Shown: positions 1 to 10,100 of the stretch, piece after piece | How the letters are laid out: the number at the start of each line of letters is the position of its first letter | How positions within the stretch are numbered: the first letter of the stretch is position 1 | DNA from: Portulaca oleracea | Lineage: Eukaryota > Streptophyta > Magnoliopsida > Caryophyllales > Portulacaceae | Reading direction: 5' to 3' | Assembly: GCA_029582165.1 (NCBI GenBank) | Contig: CM055888.1 | Coordinates: 15,213,001-15,277,000, forward strand | Length of the DNA: 64,000 nucleotides | Made by a program: the position numbers and the translations under genes | The notes under the pieces: generated by a model | What the model saw: only the letters and a program-made list of their open reading frames with translations | Databases searched by the model: none | Told to the model about the DNA's origin: nothing

Positions 1-45
1 CTGTTGGGCCGTCGTGTGCTCTGGGCCGGTCAGCTGGGCTTGGCG

Positions 46-73
46 GAGTCAAAACCTAGGCGGGTTTTGACTC
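46..73. repeat. A-type palindrome upstream of the PMD gene (first)
   Basis: Perfect 11-bp arms GAGTCAAAACC and GGTTTTGACTC around the centre TAGGCG. It belongs to the AAAACCC-AGGC-GGGTTTT family spread through element A. It lies about 270 bp upstream of the first recognisable PMD exon and 91 bp (centre to centre) from the next palindrome. Confidence 0.85.
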
Positions 74-137
74 GCGCATTCTCTCTTTTTTTTTTTCTAC
101 TGGGCCGTTTCATGGGCCATGACGGTGGGCTTGGCGA

Positions 138-163
138 AGTCAAAACCCAGACGAGTTTTGACT
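138..163. repeat. A-type palindrome upstream of the PMD gene (second)
   Basis: Arms AGTCAAAAC and GTTTTGACT (9 bp) around CCAGACGA. Same family as 46-73, with a partly decayed core (GGG to GAG). Together they resemble the pair found upstream of the DUF7745 gene at 3442-3545. Confidence 0.8.
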
Positions 164-331
164 CATTATTGGCCCGCCTCATGGGCCGTGACCCTGGGCT
201 TGTTGGTTTGTTTCATGGGCCGTGGCTGAGAGCCTAGTGTTTATGCTAGGTCCAGCTTGGGTCCATGAAATTTGATCTAAAATGCTAGTTGAGCCCCCTT
301 TTTAAATGATGCGCCGGAATTCTGCCTTTAG

Positions 332-3041
332 GAGGACAATTTGAAAACTCATGGCATCCTAAAAGCACCTGTTAAGGCTGCAGAATTGATTCCAAGAGAC
401 TTCGTTCGTGATACTTTGACCGCTGCGGGCTTCTTGCCCTTCTGGAAATGCTTGGAGGCTTGGAGGAAGAGGACATTCTGTACCATAGGTCGGGCGATGG
501 CCGAGCGGTTGTGGGATTCAACTAACTCGTTTCATTTGCCAGTGGGTGAGATGACGGTCACTCCCAAAGACTTCGTCATAATTATCGCCCTTCCTTGGGG
601 TGGACAGGACGTGGTTTTTGACGCGGATATCCCTCCAGTAGTGCTGGATTTGTTGGCTCCAGTGTCTGCTCGCTTGGGACAACGACATGGCCTTCCCAAC
701 CTTGCCTATAAGTACTTCGAAATGACTATTCGCGATGCAGGTTTTCAAAACTTGCCTTTAGAGCAACGTCGCTTCATTTTCTCGGCGTACGTTATTTCTG
801 CCACTTTCTTCGCCAACCATGGGGACAATATTTCCCTGACATGGTTTCAGAACCTTCTTAATTTCGACAATATTCGAACCCTGAATTGGGGCAAGGCGTC
901 CTATGCAAACTTCATGCATTGGCTTCGTTGTGGCGTCTGGCTTTCACAGGATCCAGACCCGGTCTACCTTCATGCGACCCACACTTGTTACCAGTAGGGT
1001 CTTTCCTTGTGGAAGGTGCTCGAGGTATGTGCTCGAACCTTCTTTTCTTCAATGCAGTTCATCCTTTCTTCCTCATTTAACATCATGTTTATGCAGATGT
1101 GGGCATATGAGTACATCTTAGCCCTGGGCATTTGTTCGAAGAACAATAAGACGGTACCAACTGTTGAACGCTGGACCACCGAGGGCATTCATGACAAGAA
1201 ATACAAGTCAGGGAGTCTTAACCTTATCCGTGGCATCTTGGATAATTTGACACCGGTATTACTTCATATCCAGCATCTTTCTTTCATCTCCCTTTGCATG
1301 TCAACCTTAAATGCTCCTTTTATTTTTGCAGGATCACGTGAACTGGCGTCCTTGGGCCGATTTCGACGTCGGAGGGTTACCACAACCTTTGGAGCTGGTG
1401 GAGCACGACACCCGTCTTCGCCTCCTAGTTGAGGGGCCTTATGGTTATGTGTGGTATTTAGGGGAGAGAGCCGCGAGGCAGATTCTGGGAGGCTATCCCG
1501 CTCTCATTCCCCTGGACCCTCCGGCGCACATGTTCGAGCCATGGAGGGTTGACCCGGGTGTTCTGAGAGATCTGGTTCGAGGTCAAAAGTTTGACAACTT
1601 CGTGCATAACGTTCCGCAGGAACAATTCGATGAAGAGTTCCAGCGCTATCACAGCCGTTTGGCTCCTCGAGTGGTATGTATCTTCCTCCTCTTGTCCTTA
1701 TTATGTTTTAGCCGATATCTGACCAGAAAACACTTTAGCTGGGGCCTTATGCTAAAGTTGCTAAGGTCGAGAACCCCCCGGAGAGACGAAAGATCGGTGG
1801 TTTCTTGGATGTGGAAACTAGCAGTCAGTGCTCCGCGCTTCAGGCATTTGATCGCAAATCGGTAAGTCTTTGTTTTATATTGCTTCCTTTTATCACATAT
1901 GCCACTTATGAATGACCCTTGTCTTGTTATGTCCCAGCCGAGATGGGCTTTCCTCTGACAACTGGCTAAGGAGTGGAGCACCATGAGGAAGTCTATCAAT
2001 TGGGGATTCACTGGTTCAGGGAGATATCAAGGTGATGCTGCTGGAAAGACCAATATGGAGGCCGATGCGGAGTCTGTTCCCAGAGAACCATGTTGACGCT
2101 CTACTGCAGGCATTCCTCGCACGAAGCCCCCACGCCGCTCTTCTGTTGGGGAATATTCTTCTCGAGGTCGATCTCGGGAAAAAATTGGTGGATCTTCTCG
2201 TCCTCCTCTAGCGGCTGTACCAGAGAGTCGGGGCAAAGGCGCTCTAGTCGAGGGCCAACACTCCACTGGATCTCATCGTAGCAGGTCCGGTAGTAGAGGT
2301 CGCCGCCCTCCGAGTATGGAAGAGGACATGGCTCAGATGTCCTTGGAGGAGCCGCTTGGTTATGGAGGGTCGTATCACAGTGCTGGATATGGGGGTGATA
2401 CTCAACCCCATTCCTACTGGGTGGAGGATGCTTTCGAGTCAAGCGCCACATACTGGCTTTCTCATTCTCGTCATACGCCAGCTTCAGTGCACTGTGCTCG
2501 ACGTCACGGTCGGGAGATAGTGGTGAGGGACCGTGATTTAGGTGCATCCGTATGGTATCCTGGCAGTCAAGCCCTAGCGGATGACGCTACTTCACGTCCT
2601 GTAGCCTATGATACTTCGTCTTTTAGTTCCGGTTCTGCAGGATGGCCTATCCCTGCTCCTGAAATGGGTCCGACATGACCCATGGGTTCTTAAGAGTGGT
2701 CTGTGCCTCAACACTGTTGGTTGGGAGGAACTGTTTCTTCTGGTTGGCCAGCCCCCGGTTATGGAACTGGTCCTGTACGGCCTACTCCATCCGCTGAATG
2801 GCAGGTTCCTGATCATTCTTGGCTGGCTGCTTCGCAGAAGCATTCTGTGTCTTCACCGTCGAGTGTACATCCTTCAGAAATGCCCTTGACTGGGCCATCA
2901 TCTCCCGTGCAGACTGCTCCTGGATCTGATTATTACTCCTGGGACACCTATTTTGGCACGACCGGTACTTCCAACGCGGGAGCTTTAAATGCAGGGGGCA
3001 ACTTGGCGGAGGACAGCGGCGATTCAGGGTCCCTATGGTGA
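332..3041 (+). pseudogene. Plant mobile domain (PMD, aminotransferase-like) gene carried antisense in element A, five exons
   Basis: Five phase-0 exons can be read: 332-1024 (acceptor TTTAG before it, donor GAG|GTATGT), 1097-1255, 1332-1673 (donor GTG|GTATGT), 1739-1861 (donor TCG|GTAAGT) and 1938-3041, about 800 codons in one frame. Exons 1-3 look like the PMD fold: MTVTPKDFVIIIALPWGG, then NWGKASYANFMHWLRCG, MWAYEYILALG, and VNWRPWADFDVGG followed by YVWYLGERAARQ. Exon 5 starts RS/RG-rich (about 2100-2320) and ends rich in Gly, Ser and Pro. Stops at 995, 1956, 2094, 2676 and 2691 are all explainable as C-to-T changes of CAG, CGA or CAA codons. PMD proteins occur both as host genes (MAIL1/MAIN in silencing and genome stability) and inside plant transposons. 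Here the position between DUF7745 and the expected 3' LTR points to capture by element A. An upstream exon is possible. Confidence 0.75.
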
Positions 3042-3441
3042 TAACAAACATGCAACGCAATGCAAGACTTCTTGGTACTTTTTTTTTTATGCTTTATTAT
3101 GCAAGACTCTTTGTAATATTTTTATCATGCAAGACTCAAAACTTAATGTATGCACAACTTTGACGCTTTTATTAATGCAATTTCGACTGATTCTCTACAC
3201 GATGGGATTAATCCCCATTAATCCCGCTTCCCCAAAAAGAAAAGAAAATAAAAAAATAACCAAACACTTAAGTGTCGGAGATAACTCGAACAAAAATTTC
3301 AGAGCTAAACATCATTGGGTCGATAACAGAAACCGGGACATCAAAAATACACAAACGGGCCAATTGAAACCAAAGCAGAAAGGCCCAAGATAAAACTACA
3401 CACAAAAGGGCCACAGGAGCTGGAAAATTGGGCCTGGACCA
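3042..3441. other. Spacer between the PMD and DUF7745 genes in element A
   Basis: No gene. Contains three spaced copies of TGCAAGACT (about 3062-3133) and a stretch ending in GGGATTAATCCC with a purine run that matches, in reverse complement, 48720-49030 of element B. So this spacer is ancestral to both Tat elements and predates the PMD gene. Confidence 0.6.
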
Positions 3442-3465
3442 CTTAAAACCCAGGCGGGTTTTAAG
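3442..3465. repeat. A-type palindrome, distal site of the DUF7745 promoter
   Basis: Arms CTTAAAACC and GGTTTTAAG around CAGGCG, about 216 bp upstream of the TATA box at 3670. Its counterpart in B is 48652-48673. Confidence 0.88.
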
Positions 3466-3521
3466 CTGCAGAGGAAAGGTGAGCCCGGACTAGCTGAGGC
3501 GCGCGCGCGTAGCCTGCTGAG

Positions 3522-3545
3522 GTTAAAACCCAGGCGAGTTTTAAC
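3522..3545. repeat. A-type palindrome, proximal site of the DUF7745 promoter
   Basis: Arms GTTAAAAC and GTTTTAAC around CCAGGCGA, 80 bp (centre to centre) from the distal site and about 136 bp upstream of the TATA box. Its counterpart in B is 48574-48597. Confidence 0.88.
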
Positions 3546-3669
3546 TTTTATTTTTCTTCTTTTTTTTTTGCTAGGCGTTGGAAAATGGCTTGAATCATGG
3601 GATATGATGGCAACGACTATATGATTGCTTGCTGGCCGATTTGTTCCATTTTGATCATGGATGAAGGTG

Positions 3670-3677
3670 TATAAATA
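3670..3677 (+). promoter_or_regulatory. TATA box of the antisense DUF7745 gene in element A
   Basis: TATAAATA inside GGTGTATAAATAC, 101 bp before the ATG at 3771. The same words occur at the same distance in element B (minus strand 48457-48450, ATG at 48355). This supports a real, separately conserved antisense promoter. Confidence 0.75.
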
Positions 3678-3770
3678 CCTTGCCCCTAAGCATATGATCA
3701 TCACTTACCATCTTCAATTGCATCTTCCATCTAAAAGTCTCCAAAATCACAAGAAATCCTCCTAACTCTC

Positions 3771-5213
3771 ATGGCTTTCGAGAAGAAGCTCGGGATGAGC
3801 ACCTTGTCCAGAGACGAGAAGAAAGAACTCGGGAGATATAGCCTGGCGAGATTGCTAAGTCTCCGGCAAGAAGAGTAAACCATGACTTTATCCGAGCGGC
3901 AGGGGATTTTTGGGATCCGAAGATGCACGTTTTCCGCTTTTCCTTGAAGGAGCTATGTCCACTTCCCGAAGAGTGGTCATCTATTCTCGCGACGAATCAT
4001 TTCGCACGGCCGACGTCACCTCCAACTGCTACCGACAACACCAAACAGTACAAGGAGTTGCTATGCCTTCCGAACCGAGTCATAGGAAGCGCACTATTCG
4101 GTGATAAGGTACATTTCCAAACCATTGTCGAATACTTTCAATCTCCTGACACATTGGAATACGGTTCTGTGATACGAGTACGAGCGCTCGTATTATGTCT
4201 TCTCGGGGAATTCTGCTTCTATCATGGTGGGCGAAGAACCGGGCCGGCAGGCCTAATCCAGATTGTTGAAGACATGGCTCGAGACTTTAACCCAGTGCCG
4301 TTGATGCTCCGGAAACTATGATGGGCTTGGATAATCCAGATCCAGAATATGAGCTTCGTGGGAGCCCTCTACTTCTTCAGGTACATTTCCTCCTTCATTC
4401 CTTTTTTCTCATTTTGCAGACCCACCTACTGCCTGTATAACCCAGGCGGGTTTTAGGCTTTTTTTTTATTTTTTGTCATTAGTTTGGGAAGAATTGGTAT
4501 GCAATCATAACCCATGCTAACTTTATGGGCAGATATAGTTGATGGAGCATTTGGGCCTTGTTGAGGACCCTCGTAATTCCTCGGCACTTGCAAATTATTG
4601 TCAATCGGTAACTGAATGGACCGCCTTTCTAAAGGAACCTCGTGACATCACATGGTGGATCGAGTGGTGGCATGTTCCTGAATATGTGATCAGTGACTAT
4701 CGCAACGCCTATGTGTGTAACGCCGGCTTGACACACATGACTTTCTATTTTCCGGAACGGATGTGGCGACAAATGGGCCGCAAACAGACCATCCCCGAGC
4801 GGCTATGTGAAGCCCCCGAGCAATTGAAGCTTCGTGGCTCGGTGATAGAGTCTTGGCTGAAGTACTGGGCGAGAAGGCCGACCCTGAAGGCTCTGTCAAA
4901 GGCACATGTATCAGAGATTGTTCACGCTCGATATCACGGATGGCTAATTGATGCCGTCGAGTCTCGCCGTGCTGGAGAGGCGAGAAGGAGTCAAACATCC
5001 ATGAAAGAGAGATTGGGTCCCCGTTCGACGATAAAGGATCGTCTTGGTGCGAAGGTGACAGCAAAAGATCGGCTTGGTTCGAGGGTGGAGACAAGGAAAT
5101 CACATAGGCGAGCCTATAAACCTAAAGATAAAGAGACGGACCCAAATGAGCCTAAAGACATGGAGATTGACCATGAGATCACTGGCGAAGTAGATAAGGT
5201 GAAACAAGACTAG
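3771..5213 (+). pseudogene. DUF7745-type antisense accessory gene of element A (two exons)
   Basis: Function unknown. I place it in the DUF7745 family of plant proteins, often linked to retrotransposons, from memory of the family. Exon 1 3771-4380 (donor CAG|GTACAT), intron 4381-4532, exon 2 4533-5213, about 430 codons. The start MAFEKKLG is shared with the B copy. Conserved blocks: ELCPLPEEWSSILATNHFAR, VRALVLCLLGEFCFYHGGRR, WWIEWWHVPEYV, GLTHMTFYFPERMWRQMGRK and RGSVIESWLKYWARRPTLK. The C-terminus has three KERLG/KDRLG repeats at ten-residue spacing, then a charged tail. Damage: a frameshift near 3870, a second near 4305, and TAG at 4536 where B has TGG. The gene converges on the polyprotein, and the two coding ends are about 235 bp apart. 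Confidence 0.75.
4431..4458. repeat. A-type palindrome inside the DUF7745 intron
   Basis: Core ATAACCC-AGGC-GGGTTTTA inside intron 4381-4532, with an outer GCCT/AGGC match that needs one bulged base. Element B has a perfect palindrome of its own type in the same intron (47668-47687). Confidence 0.8.
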
Positions 5214-5448
5214 AAGATGGATGAAAGTGAAGGAAATAAACTGCTTTGCTAGAATAAACTTTGATTTAATTATGCCTTTTGAATTTTCTTTTTACAAGCG
5301 GTGTACTTGCATTATCAATTATTAATAAAAGAAGAAATTTTGTTTACAATTATTGTGCTATTGCAAACTTTATCTTCCTTATATATATGAGCATAAATTG
5401 AATATTCACAAAGTGTCTGAAAATTGGTTTTCCAGTTGCTTGGCTATA
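5214..5448. other. Convergent spacer between the DUF7745 gene and integrase in element A
   Basis: AT-rich, with AATAAA-like signals on both strands near 5325-5335. It aligns with 46653-46887 of element B. It is the likely 3'-end region for transcripts from both directions. Confidence 0.55.
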
Positions 5449-6790
5449 TTAAGCATAATATCGCTTGAGTTGTTCCAAATTTGTTGGCTGAATCATATCT
5501 TCTCCATCCATAGTGGCCAACCTAGCTGCTCTTCCTGGTAAAATTTCCTTAATCACATAAGGACCTTTCCAATTAGGTACAAACTTTCCCCTTGGGTCTT
5601 GTATTGGTGCCCTCATTTCCTTAAGTACTAAATCACCTTCTTGAAGTGAACAACTTTTCACCTTCTTATTGAAAGAGCGAGTGATCCTACTTTGGTACAC
5701 TTGAACATTATGCAATGCCCTTAATTGCCTTTCATCCATCAACATTAGCTCCTCGAACCTTGACCTAGCCCATTCTGCTTCTGGCAATTGGCTTTCTACC
5801 ACTATTCGTAATGAAGGGATTGCTAATTCAATCGGTAGGACTGCTTCCATCCCATACATTAATGAATATGCTGTTGCTCCTGTAGCAGTTCGTATAGAGG
5901 TTCGGTATCCCCATAAGGCGAATGCTAACTTATCAGGCCAATCTTTGTAAGTAACGACCATCTTCTTGATGATTCCTGCCGTTGTTTTGTTGGCTGCTTC
6001 TACAGCTTCGTTAGCTTGAGGTCGATAAGGTGAAGACCGGTGATACTGAATTTTGTAAGTGGTGAGCAAAACTTCCACTTCTTTTCAAAAATGACTCCCG
6101 TTATCACTGATGATCTTATGAGGCACTCCGTATCGGCATATAATGTTATGAAGGATGATTTTGGCCACTTGCTTGGATGTGAGTTTGGCAAAAGAGGCTG
6201 CCTCCACCCACTTAGCGAAGTAATCAATAGCGACCAAGATGTATTCATGTCCTCCTGTTCTGGTTGGGTGTATTTTGCCAATGATGTCAATACCCCATAT
6301 TGAGAATGGCCATGGAGAGGTCAGCGTGGTCAAATATGACGGAGGTTGATGCTGCAGATTGGCATATTCCTGATATTTGTGGCATCTTCGAACAAATTCA
6401 AACAGTCCGCCTCCATAGTGGACCAATAGTAACCAGCCCTTTGAATCTTCTTTGCTAGCATGCGCCCATTCATGTGAGGCCCACACTCTCCTCCATGCAC
6501 AGTAGCCATAACTTCCTTTGCACTTTTGGCATCGATACATAACAAATTGATGCCTGTAGGTGACTTCTTGTACAAACGATCTTGGATCAAGCAGTATTGT
6601 GCTTCTAGAGACCTGACCGCTCGTTGCCCTTGGGCATCTAACTCAGCTGGGTATTCTCCCTTCCGAAGAAAATTGTATATGTCAAGAAACCATTCTTCAG
6701 TCTTCTCTTCTTGTGTTTCCATGGCGCAAACATACGCGGGCTCAGATTGCCGCTCTACAATTATTGGTAGCTAGAGCGTTCCTGATGGGA
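5449..6790 (-). pseudogene. Integrase of element A
   Basis: DDE integrase for insertion of the cDNA. Visible: part of the zinc-binding region (GGECGPHMNGRMLAKK, about 6490-6440), the core with WGIDIIGKIHP (first Asp) and IISDNGSHF (second Asp), and PQANEAVEAANKT (Glu). The C-terminal part reads to LEQLKRYYA at 5449. A stop falls just after SDNGSHF and the frame changes near 6300, so it is inactive. It closely resembles the B copy (43552-46652). Confidence 0.85.
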
Positions 6791-7172
6791 TTGATATCAT
6801 TAAAGATAACTTGGCCAATTCGTTGTGATCCCTGGAAATGTATTGAAAGCTAATTTGCTCAAACTGGTCGGTGAGTCCCAAAAGCTTTTGTTGAAAAGCC
6901 AAGAGACACTCACTTCGAACCTACCACACACTCTTAGCCTGGTTGATGATGAGGCTAGAGTCTCCAAAGACCTTTATGTGGCGTATGCCTAAAGCTAAAG
7001 CAGCTTGTAGGCCCTTGATGCATGCTTCATACTCCGCAGCGTTGTTAGTGGCATCAAAATCCAATTTTACAGATACAGGGACGTGTGCTCCTTCCGGAGA
7101 TATCAACAGGACTCCTACTCCGCAACCCATTTGGTTAGAAGCTCCATCAAAATACATTTCCCAAGTAATTTC
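6791..7172 (-). pseudogene. Archaeal-type second RNase H (aRNH) of element A
   Basis: EMYFDGASNQMGCGVGVLL, then NNAAEYEACIKGLQAALALG and GDSSLIINQ give the Asp, Glu and Asp of an active RNase H. It follows the degenerate first RNase H in the same frame, as is typical of the Tat lineage. The open frame stops at 6921, and the C-terminal remainder is out of frame down to about 6791. Confidence 0.83.
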
Positions 7173-8912
7173 ATCAGTGAAGAACACGTCTTCATCTGGG
7201 AATTCCAAGTGAGTGCTTGGAGGTTCCTGTGATGGTGAAGCAGCCTGAAAGTTTGAAACAACTCGTCCTTTAATAGATTTCTGGGGTAAGTATTGAAGAT
7301 TGTACTCAGAAAGCATGACTACCCATCGAGCGATGCGGTTGTTGATGGTTGGTTGCTTCATGATGAATTTGATGGGATTGTTCTCAACTATGACATATAC
7401 AGTATATGAAAGCATGTAATGCCTTAACTTCTTGGTGGCCCAAACTAATGCGAGTGCCATTTTCTCTATGTCTGCGTATCGTCTTTCGTAGTCTAGGAAC
7501 TTCTTACTCAAGTAGTAGATGGCGCTCTCTTGACCTTTTACCTTTTGAGCTAGCATAGCCCTCATTGCCGAGCTAGTCACTATAAGGTAAAGGAGTAGAG
7601 GCTCATCTGGTACTGGTGGCATGATGACTGGAGGATGTTGCAAATATTCCTTGATTTTATCAAAAGCAGCTTGACACTGATCGTTCCATTCCACTTTGCT
7701 TCCTTTCTTTAGTTTCTTGAACAAAGGTTCACAGGTCATGGTGAGCTTTGAGATGAACCTACTGATGTATTGGACTCGTCCTAGGAAGCCTCTTATCTCT
7801 TTTTCTGTCCTGGGTGGTTGTAATTGTTGGATAGCCTTGATCTTTGAAGGATCAACTTCAATGCCCTGTTGGCTGACCACATAGCCTAGTAGCTTCCCAG
7901 AGGTAACACCGAAGGTGCACTTTGCTGGGTTGAGCCGCATCTTGTATTTGCGAAGTTGCAGAAAGAATTTGCGAAGATTAGGAATGTGCTCCTCCCTTGT
8001 TTTGGACTTAACAATCATGTCGTCCGCATAAACTTCTACTTCTATGTGCATCATGTCATGAAGCATAGTGTTGGCCGTCCTTTTGGTATGTTGCACCGGC
8101 ATTTTTAAGACCGAAAAGCATGACAACATAACAGTACGTTCCCCTTGGTGTGGTAAAGGAATTCTTCTCCATGTCTTCTTCTGCCATTTTTATTTGATTG
8201 TAACCAGCATATCCGTCCATAAAAGATAAAAGCTCATGTCCGCAAGTGTTATCCACTAATACATCGATGTGAGGTAGAGAGAAATTATCCTTGGGACTGG
8301 CTTTGTTAAGGTCTCGGAATTCCACACACATCCGTGCTTTCCCGTTTTTCTTGGGTACTGGGACAATGTTAGCAATCCATTCAGGTTATTGGACTGCTTT
8401 GATGAACTTAGCGTTAAGCTGCTTGATCACCTCTTCTTCAATTTTCTTAGCCTATTCAGGCCTGATCCTCCTAGCCTTTGGTCGAACCGCTTTGCATCAG
8501 GGAGCAAAGGTATGGTGTGCTCCGCAATTTCCATGTCAATCCCCGGCATGTCTTCATATGACCATGCGAATACTTCTACAAACTCCTTGAGAATCTCTGT
8601 AAATGGTACCCGTTCTTCTACTATAAGTGAACTACCTAACTTCAGCTCCCGAGGTTGTTCTTCCGTGCCCACATTTATGGCGATGGTGTCTTCCAACACC
8701 GCCATTTTATGCTCATGTTCATTAGAAAATTCTTTTAGGGGTTCATTAAATTCCAATTTATTATTAGCGTAACAGTTCAGGGAAGAGGGGAAAGAAGAAT
8801 CAGAGTAAGCAGAAAGGTTCATTTTATTGAATACAGAAATGAATACATCGCCAGCAGACTCAAGACCAGACTCACTTGACTCTAGACCCTTAGGACCAGA
8901 CTCTATGTCCAT
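7173..8912 (-). pseudogene. Reverse transcriptase and degenerate first RNase H of element A
   Basis: RT fingers and palm: VDNTCGHELLSFMDGYAGYN, the YADDMIVKS catalytic block near 8030, GKLLGYVVSQQGIEVDPSKI and RGFLGRVQYISRFI. The first RNase H follows, with YLSKKFLDYERRYADIEKMA, but has lost acidic residues: VTSSAMRAML in place of a VTDAS-type Asp site, and VIVENNP in place of VTDHNP. The same losses are in element B, so they are ancestral. The frame changes near 8100 and 8430. Confidence 0.87.
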
Positions 8913-10100
8913 AGGAACATAGTCTCCTATAGATAAAACAAAGCTATTTACTCACCATCGACCCACGGACCGCCTTGACTTCTTCTTCTTCAGTGATCAT
9001 GAGACTTGGGTTAAAGCTTGGGTTGGATAATGCAGCAATGACAGCGTCAACTTCAGACTTTTCCTTAAGAGCTTCTTGTCCGAACAGCATGCCAAATATG
9101 TTGCTCCTAGCGAGATGAGTCCATTCCAATGGTGGCTGTTTGTCCCGAGTGGGGACAAAAATAGTAGCCATGTTAATGGTACAGTCATTGAAAACTTCTA
9201 ACACAGCAACTTGAACTCCCTTGTTCTTCAGGTAATATGGTTCAGGGAACCCATCGTAAGGGAAGTCATCGCCCTCCCTAACAAACTGTCCATTCAGAGT
9301 GAGTGGATAGGGCTTCATTTGGAATAAGGTAGGAGGATTCTCCATCCTCTTTTGATCAGCTATGGCTATCATGGCGAGCCTAACTTCTTTCTCAGTTGGC
9401 TTGTACCCTAAGCCGAACCTTCCCTTCTGCTTAAATGTCTTGAACACAGGAGGAATCTTGTTTTTCGGGTTCTTTCCTAGCGATATTCAAGGAAAGTCTC
9501 TCTGTTTCCTGAGTATAGCATGCACTTTGGGATTTGAGTAGGGATCGAAGTCAAAGGAAGCTTCATTCTGGCTCAAAGTCGCCACAAGTTCAAAATTGTG
9601 AAGCTCTTCATCCATAGAACTGTGTTCTACTTCAAGGGTTACTTGTTTGGGAGTAAAGACAACATTGATGGATTCTCCCGAGATGGTGATAACTTGTCCT
9701 TGGACAACATTATGGACCCAACCGACTTTTAAGGAGAATTGTCGTAAGCCCTAAGCTGTACACCATTCTGAGCCAAGTGCTGTTGTTGGACTCCCAATTT
9801 CTGTGTTGTCCTCCAACGGCACACATTCACAGCTGAACCATTGTCGACCAGAACCAGCGGGATAGTCTTATTGGAACATTGCACTGTAAGGTATAGTGCT
9901 TTATTGTGGGATGCCCCCCCCCCCTTGAGGCAGATCTTCAACTCCAAAGTGATGCCCTCTTGTTGGGTAGTCAAATGAGCAACTAGAGATTCTGGAGTCG
10001 TCGTGGGAGGTATTGTTAATGCAGTAAGAGCATCCATCATCTTCTGTCTATGCGCTTGCGAGGTGCATATCAGCTGCCAGATAGTAACTTCAGCTCTTGT
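8913..10100 (-). pseudogene. Protease and PR-RT linker of element A, with an internal deletion
   Basis: Retropepsin N-half with VDNGSAVNV (9850-9810; Asp-Asn-Gly in place of Asp-Thr/Ser-Gly, as also in B). At about 9700 the reading jumps from AYDNSP-KSVG to VHNVVQGQVITISGES. Element B has nearly 60 more codons there, including LLGRPW. So about 170 bp holding the C-half of the protease are missing from A. The linker 9447-8944 (KQKGRFGLGYKPTEKEVRLA and onward) is conserved in B. An 11-C run is at 9914-9924. Confidence 0.8.

Noticed and set aside
1..300. 3' LTR of element A at the left edge
   Set aside because: Only the palindromes resemble LTR sequence. Flanking words, TATA and LTR ends are missing, so this is better read as the PMD upstream region.
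2101..2547. Long minus-strand frame opposite the PMD tail
   Set aside because: Shadow of the RS/RG-rich exon 5. No domain, and the plus strand has matching splice sites and PMD motifs.
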